From contig MNCI01010150.1 in NCBI GenBank assembly GCA_015680685.1, forward strand, positions 165,523-229,522: a stretch of DNA of 64,000 bases. The letters are read 5' to 3'. Below are positions 23,214 to 35,039 of the stretch, one piece after another. Position 1 is the stretch's first letter, and every line of letters begins with the position of its first letter. The position numbers were made by a program, and so were the translations under genes. The notes under the pieces are model-generated. The model was not told the DNA's origin and did not search any database. It saw nothing but the letters and a program-made list of their open reading frames with translations. Source of the DNA: Gnetum montanum. Lineage: Eukaryota; Streptophyta; Gnetopsida; Gnetales; Gnetaceae.

Positions 23214-26200
23214 TGATGATTTGGTCACACTTAGCTTCTAAAATAGTAGCAACCATTGTTGAGACTATTGTGCCTTGCTCTTCTAGCATTATCATCAAGT
23301 TCCTAGTTGATGATCCTAAGGTTCATGTAGAGGATGAAACCCATGATGACACTACCACCATGAGCACTTGCAAATTATCAAAAATTTTGGAGATGCCTGA
23401 ATTCAGGCAATACAACATCGATAACACCTTGCTAGTGGACCATCACATGCATACCTTATTCCAAAACCCCTCCAACACTATCTACAACATAGAGAGGTAT
23501 GTGTAATAATTATAATTTTTTTTTCATTTTATTGTTATTTTTCTTTTGTTATTAGGTTATAACAATCTTTTTTGTCTTACTTACCTACATGTATAGGGTA
23601 AATGATCAAGGATTAATCAAAGGTGATAACCTTTTACCCTTGGCCCAAACAGTAATGGGATGTTCACAAAAAATAGAATAATAAGGATTGAAGTGTTTGA
23701 GAATCATATCAAACATCATCCTAAGGCCTACAGGAGGTGTCTAGCCAATGGGACATTTCATAGTAGGTGGGAAAACCCATATCATGATGCAAAAGTGAAC
23801 CTAATTGCTAGAGCTCCAAGGATGCCTTTATCATATAGGTAAAGTGAGTATATTGGTTTGTTGATTTTGGTTATCCTTATGTCAACGTTTTCCTAGTTAT
23901 GAAGTTATTTTGGGCTATATTTGTTGAAACAACTATACTAGTTTTGATTTACTATGCTTATATTTGTTATATTTTTCTTTGCATGATGCACTTACATTAA
24001 GACTAACAAGACATTTTTGTTATGGTGTAGGAGTTGTGCCATTAGCTAAAGTGACTATAATGACTTCAAGACATACTAAGGAGATGTTAATCCTCAAGTT
24101 CGGTGAGGTGGAAGTTCTTCGGTATTGGTTGAGTAATCATGCACCTAAGGCCATTAAATCAAGGATCATTCATGTAGGCCTGATTAACATTTTCATGGCC
24201 CCATGCCCCATCATTTCCACTACATAAATTATTAACATCATTAACTCCTTTAGCAAACAAGTCAAGAGATTTGTCACTTGTGTTCAGAGTGTGACCATTA
24301 CCTTGGATGTTAATGAATCCACCTTAATTGACCTCTATGATGTTCCCAATGAGGGCACACTAATTACCACCAAAGCCAAGAATGAGGTGGATCACTAGGA
24401 GGAAGTAGAAGTGTGGTTAAGCACTCATCCTAGTAACAAGGGGTTCTCTCTAAGCTAGTTTAAGGTTCTAGAGGATAGAGAGATGGATCCCCTTCCAATC
24501 CTATGCATTTCCTAAGTTTCTTTCGCAAAGAAAGATAATGGACGTTGAGGAAGCATGGACCATGAAGAAGGTCCTAACCAAGGGCTCTCAATTTAACTAG
24601 GTTACTCATTTGATTTCTGGGCTACAAAATGAAATCCTAAAGCTCCAAGAGAGTCTTATGATGAAGTGCCATGTGCATTTCACATTCTTTGCAACTTATC
24701 TATAAAGCCTTTTGGAGTTCCTCATAGTGAGGAAGGAAGGACAATGGGTAGCTCAAGATCCATTCCAACTTGCTAAACCTTGGATAAGGTGCCTTGTTTA
24801 GACCACGCATGCCTAAGACACACCAGAGGATGTGGGAGAATCGTTATCCATCACCACCAACAAGTTTAATGGAAAATGTTATGTATCCCCTACTAGCATG
24901 GGGAGAGAGCCCCATGTTAAATAAGGGAATGTGGAAAAGATTAAAAAGATGCTTACCGAAGCTGAGGGTTCAACTAGATCAAAACTTAAGAAGCCTTTGG
25001 TTAATGAGGCAACACCAGTCATTGACGAGCCTTTGAAGAAGACACTAATTGTTAAGCTTAATCAGGTGCATGATGGAGTTAAAGGTATGTTCTACTTGTT
25101 TTACTATTTTTTTTGTTTGAAATTTATATTTTAAGTTATGGTTTTGGTAACATAGGCAAAATGTGTTAAATTTTTCTACGTTTTGTGCTTATTATTCTTA
25201 TAGGCAAGCAATAGGAGCAAGAAATCATCATAGTAGTAGTAGCAGTTGAGCTAGAATGGAGAAGTCAAGAGGAGACCACAGTAGCAACAATAGTAGCTAA
25301 TGTAGAATGAAGACACCAAGAGGAGGAAGCATTACAACATCATGAGAATGAGGGTCTATCCCATCCTCAATTGGATAACTTCAATGCCTTATTTTGGGAT
25401 TCATAGCTAGGTGAACCTCCTACTATCATACCAAAGGGTCTATTAGATACTTATGATTTTTGGCTTTATTCATTGTTATAATTTTTGGCCTTGGTCATAG
25501 TTTTTGATTGCTTATTATGCTTATTATAGCTTTGAAGCCTCATGTTGATGCTTTCATGTCCACCTTTCACATGCAACCATGGGTGAATACCCTCGATAAA
25601 ATTGAGTTCATGCGAGACGTAGTTGAAGACATGATCAACCGATTATAATAGATAGCTTCATAAGTTGGTAAGAGTTTTAACTCATTTTACCTCTATTGTT
25701 TACATTCTTTTGGTCTTCATTCAATTTTAATGGTTATATAGTTTTTGTTATTTTCTATTTTTTATTTATTTATATTTTCATGTGTTTAATTTTGTTGTTT
25801 ATTTGTTGTCATTATAATGCCTAAGTTAAGATGGAATCCTAACTAGGATGTTGAGATCGATGTGTTGCCTACCCTTCCTTTTGATGTAATAAATGTCCCA
25901 CATAAGTTGTATGAGGGTGCCACTTCTTTTGCGCTCTCATGTGAAAATTCTTTGTGGGAATGTAAACACTCCAATGAGTTCCTATGGGAATAAGTTGTGG
26001 CACTAAGGAGGGAGAACAAGTAATTGATAGAGAAGGAAAAGGATCTCAAGGATCGCAAGGAGTTCATGGAAGCCCAAAGTTAACCAACTAGGACTCCTTA
26101 GGCACCAAGGAAATAACTTGGGCATGCTACTAGAATGATATTCATGGCAAGGTTGCTCTTACTAGAGAGGTAGTGGAATAAAAGCTTCAAATTAATTTGA

Positions 26201-26823
26201 TAAATTGCAAAGCTGGAAAATGGAAGGACTATTGCACTTGGGCCCTTGAGTGGGGCTGAGTGCAAAAGGATCACAAGAGACAATACAAGGTCAAGAAGGA
26301 TGCCTACCATAAGTGGTTGCAATATGAATCTACAAAATGGCACTGATTGAAATTGTTTATGAAGGGGATCAATGTGGAGGAGGTTTACAAGTTATTTGTA
26401 GACAGTGTGGTTGTGACTAACTCCCCTATTCATCAAATGGCTACTGCCTTAGGGGAGGTAACCACTACCACCTTCTCACATGAGCCACCTACAAGAAGTG
26501 ACATTAACAAGAGCAACATCCTCATTGGTGTTAATATTGGGAACATGGACTAGGCCAACATGATTTAAGATCAACTCCTCCACCATCTAGAGGTTGATCT
26601 TCAGACTTTTCCCCATAGAATTTACTACTCTAGAACCCTCTTAGGTTTGTTTATTTTAGTTTTGCTATGGTTTATTCTTTTGTTTAAATTATTAACTTAG
26701 TTTTATTATGCATTGGTTACTAATTGGCTTTATGTTATTATGTTATAGTCACCAACTAATATTGGTGGCCCCAACAATGAGGGTGGAGATGATCCTCCTC
26801 CTCCTCCTCTAGATGCCTCCTAA
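23214..26823 (+). pseudogene. Antisense intron-containing gene-like block in element E
   Basis: Frames on the plus strand, opposite to the element genes, are separated by AT-rich segments with splice-like borders. A 97-codon frame (23,213-23,506) ends inside a GT...AG intron at 23,497-23,596 (donor AG/GTATGT, acceptor TATAG/G); removing it keeps the frame, giving NIER-VNDQGLIKGDN. Later frames include NRIIRIEVFENHIKHHPKAY (from 23,667), ILKFGEVEVLRYWLSNHAPK (24,092 on) and a charged, coiled-coil-like stretch (LRRENK, EKEKDLKDRKEF; about 25,960-26,085). A last exon after an intron at 26,645-26,748 ends GGDDPPPPPLDAS and stop. Several stops and frameshifts break it. I do not recognise the family. 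Antisense extra genes are known in some Tat-lineage elements; that link is inference. Confidence 0.5.
23497..23596 (+). other. Probable spliceosomal intron (100 bp)
   Basis: The donor is GAGAG/GTATGTG and the acceptor is ACATGTATAG/GGTAAAT. The interior is T-rich (TATAATTTTTTTTTC near the donor), and the frame is continuous across the junction. This supports a plus-strand coding history for the surrounding block. Confidence 0.55.
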
Positions 26824-27169
26824 TACCACCCATTGTCTATTTTCAGTTCTTCTTGTTAATGTTTTTTAATGTTGATGTTGTTGTGGCTAATGTTAGCCAA
26901 TTATTTAGTTGTGCATGATTTCATTATTTATTGTTTATTATTTAAACATTTTTCCATAGCATGTAGCCATGATTATTATGCTGTAAACATTTTAATTTTA
27001 AGTTTAATTTTCAACTTTGGTTATATCATTCTAGCATTATGGTTTTATTCATGTTACAATTTTACATTATGATTTAAGGCTACGTTGGATATATTAATTA
27101 TAATGTAATAAAAGGTTGAAACAACTAAATAATAAGGTTGTAGACTAAAACAAAAACATGTTAAAAAGG

Positions 27170-27310
27170 TTGTTTTCTAGTTTAAGGTCATGGCAAGCCA
27201 TGCAGTATTTGCCAGTTTAAGGCTGTGGTGGGCCATAGGGCTTGCTAGTTTTAGGCAATGGTGGGCCTTGCAATATTTTCCAATTTAAGGTCATGAAAAG
27301 CCATACAACA
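27170..27310. repeat. TAGTTTAAGGC repeat cluster, right copy
   Basis: Four head-to-tail variants of TAGTTTAAGG-CATGG-AAGCCATG at about 30-45-bp spacing. They match the smaller cluster at 20,715-20,775. The paired clusters could be remnants of terminal repeats of a sequence inserted between protease and RT of element E. Confidence 0.6.
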
Positions 27311-27886
27311 AAGGAAAACATAAAAATTTTATGGATTTTTCTAGTTTTAAAATTTTTATAATGTTTTTATTTTTAAGAAAAAGAAAAAAAAAGCTTTAAA
27401 AGTAAGAATGCAAAACAAATGTAAACTTTAAGCTATCTGTAAATATAAATTTAACATAAAGCAACTAAAATGATAAATATAGATGAGGTGTAAACATGGC
27501 TACTAAGCTATAGCTGCATAGGGTAGAAGAATTAGGAGTATACATCACTTGTGTAAGTGTTTCCTAATCTTTGAGAGATTAGGAAATGTATGTGGCCTAT
27601 GTTACATATTTTTATATTTCCCATCACCTTTGCTAACTATGTTAAAGGGAAGATCACCCCATGATGCATCAATGGTTTCATCATTGTTGGTCTTAGCCTC
27701 CTTCGCCACCTCAGGCTCTTTGATTTTGTGTCTAACAATGGGAGTTTCTTCCTGAAACTCCACTTCGAATGCCTATTCCACATCAACGTTGATAATCACT
27801 AGGGGGACTGCACTATCACTATGAATGATTATTTCACCTCCCTCATAGGGCAAGTAAATCTCTTAATGGATAGGTGAAGACATAAC
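27311..27886. other. Spacer between the antisense block and protease
   Basis: AT-rich to 27,540, then coding-like minus-strand sequence leading into the protease frame, with stops. No separate gene is recognisable. Confidence 0.4.
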
Positions 27887-28144
27887 TCATAATTGAGCTA
27901 GCCAAGGCCTTCCTAAGATAAGATTAAATATTGGCATTTCCTCTACCACCAAGAAGTTTGCCATTGTGAGGAATTGTTTCCTTACTAAAAACTCTAGAGA
28001 TATGGATCCTTTGATAGTAACCCTTGATCCATTAAAGGATTTAAGGAATGAAGTCATTGTATGTTGCATTTGCTCTATCAGGCCCAAGGGCTCAATGATG
28101 GTATAAGGTAGAAAATTTGTTGCTATCACATTGTCAACATGCAT
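27887..28144 (-). pseudogene. Aspartic protease region of element E
   Basis: The 85-codon minus-strand frame ends in the segment TMANFLVVEEMPIFNLILGRPWLAQL, whose VV-E-P-x-x-x-ILGRPWL pattern is the C-terminal half of plant gypsy retropepsins. The preceding part contains VTIKGSISLEF, matching the IxGxIxL strand of the fold. The catalytic D-S/T-G lies upstream in the fold and is not present in this frame (MHVDNVIATNFL is the nearest match). The protease would cleave the Gag-Pol polyprotein. It follows gag and precedes the 7-kb block. Confidence 0.8.
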
Positions 28145-28899
28145 CCTATGGACTTTATATTATCCTACCTATATAGTTATGAAGAGGGGTGCCTTGGTTA
28201 CCTTGCTATTTTGGGGATTTTTTTTATTTTTCTATCACAAAACACTAGTGAGGTTTATCTTGCTTCCTTAAGTGAAGAAGGGGCCATCCCCACATGAATG
28301 GATTATTCATTAGTAGGGATGTCCTCATTAACTGGGATTGAGATGAACATCTTAACTAATGCTTCATCGTGTGTAATAGAAGTCATGACTAGGTCATACA
28401 AGCTCAAGGTTGTATTCTTATGTTTCAAATAATGCTTAATCTAGTCCATCACATTAAGGAAGTTTTTGTTGTTGGTTGCAAGCTTTTTTTTCTTATTATT
28501 TTGAACTTCCTCCATGCACTCCAAAATATGAACTTCGTGTTTGAGTTGTTATGGCCTAGCTTCTTTCCCTTTCTCTTGGGGCTTAGTATCCTCCTATGGT
28601 GAACATGTTAAAGCAATATGAGTAGTTAAGGTCATGGGCATAGTTCAGTGGGCCCACTTCCTTCCATCCCTTTTCTTTCATATCATTCTTGTCCTTGGGC
28701 TTTTGTGTAGGCTTCTTCTATTGTTTGGTTGGAGATTTCCTCTTATCTTTGTTTGGTTGGGAAGAAGAAGTCATTACATTAGCCACCACAGGGGTTTGTT
28801 GTTTGGACATGTGGGTGGACTTGATTGTAATGGGAGGGGGAGGCATCTTAATGACAAAAGGCCCTTTGGAGGGCATTAGTTTTGGGATCCTTATAATAA

Positions 28900-31137
28900 A
28901 GGAGGGCCTTGAACTAATGAAAGTTGAAGGGCCCCTTTCATTGCAAGAAAGTATCCAAATCACGAATGGTTCCCTTCCAAGCCTTGGGTCATGGCTAACA
29001 TTGAACACCACTATGGTATATAGGCTATTACTAGCATTCAATGGGTCTATACACATGCATCAATTAGTTTTGAGGCCTAACCAGGTTGGATTCATCAAGA
29101 ACCAATTCATCCCTATGTATCATCCTTTGTAGGTCATCTTTTAGCATAAGGAAAAAATCATTATCATAACCTAACAATTAATAATAGCGATAAAAGAATT
29201 CAAGCTTAAAATACTTAGGTACTAGAAGGTCATCCTTGAAATCTTTGGCTATCTCACATAGCCTTTCATGCCTCTTACACACATTTTTGGTCATTTTCTT
29301 ATACTATATCCTCCTACTCTTTAATAGTTGGTCTAGAAGTTTTGATGCCTTCAATGGTAATATAGTATATTTAGTCAAGTCCTTTCACTCAAAATTGGAC
29401 CTTGAAGTAATCAATGCAGTGGCCTAAGATGTTGAGGGTTGGCTAGTATAGTTGTTGGCAAGGTGTTGGGTCGGTTGGTTTTTTGCCTCTAATTGGTTGT
29501 ATTACTCTCCTTGACTATAGTTTCCATTGCCACATTATTTTTCCTTCCCCTCTCCTTACCCTTTCACACATGCTAGTTTTTATATTCCATGTAGGCAGGG
29601 TCATGGCCAGCCTCTGTGGCATCCTCTATGATTTTGGTCTAGGAGAAGGCTTGACTTAGTGGCTGTGAATCAAGATAGTATAGTTTTAACCTAATAAAAT
29701 CATTAACCACCCCTTTGAAAATAGTTAAAAGGTGTGTTTCAACTATTACTTCCAATATCTTATTGAGCAAACCATTCCATCGTTGGATGAACTTTTGTAC
29801 TATTTTAAGAGGTCCTTGCTTGACCGTCATTACTTGGTCAAGGATGGTATTAGGCTTCAAGTTGTACTTAAAGTGGTTAACAAATTGTGAAATTAAGTCT
29901 TCCAAAGACAATATGGATCCTCTCGGTAGGGCATGGTACCAATCAAGGGCCTTTCCTATAAGGAACAAAAGGAATATTCTTGTTATTATGTGTAGCCAAG
30001 CTTGTAATAACAAGCACTTAGAGCATAAGGTTATGAGATGTGAGGTAGGGTCACCTTCATCATTTTCTTGGTAAACTATGGTATGGGGACCCCAGGGGGA
30101 AGAGTTAGATGTGGGACCATAGGACTGATGGGATTGTTCTAATAGAAATCCATGATCAAGAAGGTTTCGGATGTAGAAGCTTTAAGCCTCTTTAACTCTT
30201 TGGTTAGGTCCTTGATTATATAAAATGATTGATCTTGGCTCTAGAGTGCCCTTGTTGGCTATGGGGTCTACACAAAAGGTTCTGACATAAGTTGGAAGGC
30301 CTATGACCTTACAATAGGTTGCAATGCTGAGGGGATAGGTTGGGTTATCATCATGGTGGATGAGTTGAACAATGAAAAAGAGGTTTGTGGTGGTATCTAT
30401 GGAACAAATAGGATGAATGGATGGAGTATGTGATCCTTGGGTCACTTGAAGTCCTATAGTGGGCCCCATCTGGATGAAAAATGGATTAGTTGTAATCACA
30501 ACGATCGATGAAAACTGCATGGACCATGGTTGGGTGGAAAAAGACATGGAAAAGTGAAAAGTTATTGAGTGTGGAATCAATTGTGTTTTGTGCACTGTGA
30601 TAACAAGTGTTCATGTAAACATGGTCAAGGGGGAAGTAAGGCCTAGGGAATCTATCCCATAGAAGAGGTAAGGGAGCTGGAGGTAGGAATAGTGGCTTTA
30701 GGGATCAATTGTTGGAAAAGCCCTCCTATGAGACTCTCATGTTCTGATTCAACCCTGAACTCATCCTCTTCTTCATGTTGCTCATCTAAGCTAGCATTTC
30801 CATCCTCCTCATCCATCTCAATCAATTAAGATAAGATTCATTCATAGGTTTATGTGAAGGGTATTTTATTATATGGGGAAGGGATGTACTCCTTTCCATC
30901 ATGGTGAATGAGCTCATATTCCCTCTTCGGTTCTGCTTCCATTCTTAGAATTAGCATGCCAACCTGAATTTTTGTGCAAATGAAGTTGTAGTAATCTTCA
31001 TTTATCACTAAAAATTCAAAGCTTTGTCCCCTAAGCCTTAGTGATTACCTACATTCTGCTACAATGGGGTTCTTGGGATCATAGACTTGTATGGCCTATT
31101 GGCTAGATCCATTGTCATTAAAGTTAAAGGGCAACAT
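28900..31137 (-). pseudogene. Gag of element E, broken
   Basis: The frame seems to start at 31,137 (MLPFNFNDNGSSQ), with an in-frame TAG at codon 14, and continues with EFLVINEDYYNFICTKIQVG. The retrotransposon gag core lies at 29,639-30,013, reading GKALDWYHALPRGSILSLED, FVNHFKYNL, FIQRWNGL and FKGVVNDF, which match plant gypsy gag in order. Proline-rich linker sequence follows at about 30,180-30,595 and at 28,718-29,056. Gag would assemble the particle that houses reverse transcription. Frameshifts separate the segments. Confidence 0.85.
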
Positions 31138-31423
31138 GGTCGACTAGTTGAACAACATTATAAAAAATATGGTTTTCACTTTTTTTTTACTATTTTTAGT
31201 AAAAAAATGTAATAAGTGGGATAATCCACTAGCGTAGTTGACCAAAAATGAAAAGGTAATGGGAAATTGCTGATGTGAAATATTATGTAGTAGACAATCA
31301 TGTACTATGTAGTAGACAGGGCAATTATCAACCAACTACGTTGAGTTGTGAAAGTGGAAATAGTGGTTTTCCTAGCAATGGAATTTAGTTTTCCCAATCA
31401 AAAATGACTTCCAGACAAAATAT

Positions 31424-31765
31424 GGCTTTTGAAATGAAATAAGACTTCTAGAATGGAATAAGGCTTTTGAAATAGAATAGGGCTTCTGGAATGGAATATG
31501 GCTTTCAAAATAGAATAAGTCTTTCAAAATGGAACATGACTTCTGGAGTGGAATAAGGCTTCCAAAAAGGAATAGAACTTCTCGGACTGAATATGACTTC
31601 TAGAATAAAATGTGGCTTCCAAAATGGAATAAGGCTTTTGGAATGGAATATGACTTCTGAAATGGAATAGGACTTATGGAATGGAATAAAGCTTCTGGAA
31701 TGTAATAGGACTTCTAGAATGAAATATGACTTCTCAAATGGAATAAGACTTTTGGAGTAGACTAC
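31424..31765. repeat. 19-bp minisatellite, 18 units
   Basis: The array has a constant 19-bp period with consensus GGCTTCTGGAATGGAATAA (variants GACTT, TTTTGAAATGG). I counted 18 units without indels over 342 bp; the partial unit at 31,406 is degenerate. It lies in the leader of element E between the 5' LTR and gag and is absent from the corresponding 3' side. The 181-codon minus-strand frame that runs through it is a by-product of the repeat. Confidence 0.95.
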
Positions 31766-31998
31766 ATTGGTTTCCAAGAAATAAGAAACTACTATGAAAT
31801 TACAATAGAAACCCAACTCAATTACCACAACTATGGTGATGTATGTGGGAAGGGGTTTCGGTAGCAATGCTACTCTTGATAGAATAAGTTTGCAAGCTAA
31901 AATGTGTAAATGTAAGATATTTGATATTTGGCAAAAAAAATGAAAAGGGCTTATGGCTAAGAATTTGGGCAAAGGCCCTTCTTCTAGTTCTAGAAAAC

Positions 31999-33549
31999 TG
32001 TTGAACTTGGAAAATTTGATTGTTAGAATAGAAATTAGAATATCCCACATGTCAAAATAGTTTTAGCCTCGAATCCCAAGCGCCTCTGAAAATGGAATTC
32101 AAGGCACCATGGACAATCTCAATGATCACCCAGGGACTTACATAACTATAAAATGACAATCTAAATGGAGATGTAGATGTAAACATAAATGAAAATGAAT
32201 ATGTAAACATAAATGAAAATGAAAACTTAAATAGAAATGGAATTTTAGATCTAAAATGAAAAAAGATAGAAATGAAAATGTGAATGTAGATTTGCACAAT
32301 AATGAACTACAACTTTATTGAAATGGAAAATAAAGTAGGAGGTTCAAAAAGTATAGATTTTGTGCTAAGTGCATAAGAAGTTGCTTGAAGGAGTTTGAAG
32401 TCCATTGGAGCTTGCAAGCTGTGTTCCGTGTCAACTTCATAATCCAAATTCTTCCTAACTTTAGTTTCTAACAACTCTACACTAGTTTCTGTTAGGATTG
32501 ACAACGATGGTCACATATTAGTGGGCCACCTTTGGTGCAATGGTATTATGCAGAAGTCATTATGCCCAACATAGATACCAATTTTTGCTACCAAAGAGGA
32601 TTGCAAGGCTCTCTTGGTTATCAAAATGCTTTTAGGCTATGAAAAATGCTTAAAGTTGGAACCAAGTTATGTTGTTGTTTTCTCCAAGGTTGTGAAACAA
32701 ATATGATGTTTACGTTGGATTTTTATAGAGGCGGAATTGATGTTTTTGGGACTTGAACATCACTATCATGATTACTGATAGATTGATGTCAATTTGTAAG
32801 TTACAACAATTACAATTCTCAGCGTAGTTACGATTTATAGTAAGTTTGGAATACACCGTAGCCACTAAAGCCCATATGTTTACTATAAATAGACTTTTGT
32901 AACTATGTTGACACCATCCCAACTATGCTAGCCCTAGTAAACTATGCTAAAGTTGTTGAAAAATGTTGGCAACCATGGGAAATGTGGAAAATGTTAAAAA
33001 ATGTGGAAAATTTTGGAAATTTTTTTCTATAATGAAACAGCTAGAAAATGTGAAAAATTTTGTCTACATTGATCATGCTACAACTGCTAAAGACTTGGGA
33101 TGAATATGCTAGCCATTGTTGGGAAATCAAAAAAATGCCACCAATTCCAAAATGGAAAATGCCAACAATTCCAAAATTGTACCTTCATTAGGTTTTGTAG
33201 TGACTATGTTAGGTTGGAAATGGAAAATTCCATCAATTCCATCTACACATAGGGGGTAGATGATTCCAACGTAGTTGAGGCTATACCTCTAAAAAAACCC
33301 ATGAAAATGCCAATTCTGGCCATTCCCAAGGCATTTTCAACCTTTCCAAGCCCAAATATAAACATGAGATGACTTTTTCCACTTGGGAAGTGAGGCAATA
33401 ATAACTTTTGAGGCATTTTTAGCCCTAGAAAATTAAAGTATGCAATATTGTAGCACATGGACTAGAAATCTTACATTTACAATAAAATCTTGCCTCATGT
33501 TGGAAAATAAAGGTTACAATTTGAAAAATGAATTTTTGGTGGTGTTTAA
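31999..33549 (-). repeat. 5' LTR of element E
   Basis: It aligns end to end with 14,337-15,964. The start TGTTGAACTTGGAAAATT and the end TTTTTGGTGGTGT match the other copy; the terminal CA has mutated to AA. It is the promoter LTR for leftward transcription of element E. Confidence 0.85.
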
Positions 33550-34425
33550 TTAAAGAGACAAGAAATCAACATTTAAATATTCAAATTATTCTAAGATGCA
33601 AGAGGTATTGATACTCATGTCAATCCAAGGCCCATGGTGGCCATAGCAAATGTTGTTTTTCCATTATTGACTATGGATATTGGAAGCATGTTTTATGTTG
33701 CAAATTTCATTCTCATTCTTGGATTCTCTCTTGGGTTATTTCTCTTCATGGGTATCATACACCTTATCAAAATAATATTATGATTCTCCATGATGTTCTT
33801 CAACATTATTTGATCACATGATAATTGATATACATCTTCTTGATCATTTTGGTTCACCAAATAATTTATCAAGTGATTTTGGATCATTATCATGTAGCTA
33901 CATTACCTAGATTTTTAATAATCTTTCTACCTCCCTTAAAACACTAACTCTGGTAGTGTAACTAATGACACACTATGGTTATTAATCTAAGACTAACCAT
34001 GATCATAGATTAAGCACTTAATATTAAGGTTCATCAAATTAAATTTGTTAGGCATGATTAGTTAGTCTAAGTTATGACCTCTTTAAGGCACAATTTAAGG
34101 TATCGTTGAATTATTAGGACCTAAATGATGAATCTAACCTCACCCTTAAGTTTAGAGGGGTGAAAAATATTAAGAATGATTGTTCATATGTTAGAAATAG
34201 ACATCATATATCCAAGTTATGCTAAAATGAGTCTTCAAGGATCTTAACACACCATGTTGGCCAAGAAATAAAAAGTAATTTTTGAAGCTCCATGGGGCAT
34301 ATCTGCCTTCACCATTGTGTCCAAAAGGATGAAATCTATAGGAAATAAATTTTTTTTCACCAAAAAAGGATTCCAAAATTAAAATTTATGGCTTTTGAAC
34401 TTCAAACTTAAGGCACAAAAAATAA
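33550..34425. other. No recognisable feature
   Basis: AT-rich sequence with only short random frames. Nothing recognised apart from the adjacent 5S-like fragment. Confidence 0.4.
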
Positions 34426-34482
34426 GACTTCCGAGGAGGTCACCCATCCCAGTACTACTCCAAGACAACTGTGCTTAATTAT
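34426..34482 (-). pseudogene. 5S rRNA-derived fragment
   Basis: The minus strand reads TTAAGCAC, then GAGTAGTACTGGGATGGG and TGACCTCCTCGGAAGTC. It matches the middle and 3' half of plant 5S rRNA (about residues 52-108). The box C internal promoter part is nearly intact, while the box A/intermediate region has small changes and the 5' half of the gene is missing. It is not a functional 5S gene. It may be a retroposed pseudogene, a 5S-headed SINE or one LTR of a Cassandra-type TRIM element; I found no second copy nearby to support the last. Confidence 0.85.
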
Positions 34483-34636
34483 GAAAAATTTATTCCAGTT
34501 GCTATCAATGTGACATTTCATTTTTGAAAATATTTTTCATGTTTCTAAATTTAAATTTTACCACCTTTTTTTTATGTCTTTACTAAAATTTTTTTTTCAA
34601 TTTTTGGAAAAATTTCCATTTGTTGAAGCTAGGCAC

Positions 34637-35030
34637 TGATGGCACGATGGTTACCATTAGCAACTAGGGAGGCAAAGAATGGTAACACCACTAACAACCA
34701 TGAAGGAGGAGAATGGTGGCACCATTGGCAACCATGAATGTAGAGAATGGTGGTACCATTGATAACCATGAAGGCAAAGAATGATGGCATCGTCAGCAAC
34801 CATAAAAGGTGAAGAATAATAGCACAAGAGGATACCATGGAGGTGGAGAATGATGACATAGTGGACAACCATAGAGAAAAAGAATGATGGTAGTTTTGGC
34901 AACCATAGAGGTAAAGAATGATGGCACCAGTGGACACCATGAAGGTAGAGAATGGAGATGCCATCAGCAATCATAGAGATGGAGAATGACAACACCATCA
35001 GCAAGTGGGGAGGTGGAGAATGGTGGCATT
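34637..35030. repeat. ~35-bp minisatellite
   Basis: About eleven imperfect units with consensus GAGAATGGTGGCACCATTGG followed by CAACCATGAAGGTA. Period is 34-36 bp. It produces overlapping minus-strand frames (34,629-34,970 and 34,657-35,004) that repeat tryptophan, leucine and histidine-rich units and should not be taken as genes. Confidence 0.9.
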
Positions 35031-35039
35031 GATGAACAT

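Larger units (their letters stand above)
14337..33549 (-). mobile_element. Tat/Ogre-like giant Ty3/gypsy retrotransposon E
   Basis: A 19.2-kb element read leftward: 5' LTR (31,999-33,549), leader with a 19-bp minisatellite, gag (31,137-28,900), protease (28,144-27,887), an unusual 7-kb block, RT (20,130-19,596), RNase H plus a second RNase H-like block (about 19,310-18,540), integrase (about 17,980-17,000) and 3' LTR (14,337-15,964). Dual RNase H, long LTRs and very large size are typical of the Tat/Ogre group. Flanking pentamers TTACA (14,332-14,336) and TTAAA (33,550-33,554) match at 4 of 5 positions. All genes are broken. No primer binding site could be recognised left of 31,999. Confidence 0.75.

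Noticed and set aside
28689-29132. Plus-strand 147-codon frame within element E
   Set aside because: It is the antisense shadow of the gag-protease linker of element E, which reads on the minus strand.
31505-32050. Minus-strand 181-codon frame
   Set aside because: Much of it runs through the 19-bp minisatellite and repeats F/I/P/S-rich units; the rest crosses the LTR edge. Not a gene.
34629-35004. Two minus-strand frames of about 113 codons
   Set aside because: Both are translations of the ~35-bp minisatellite in different frames.
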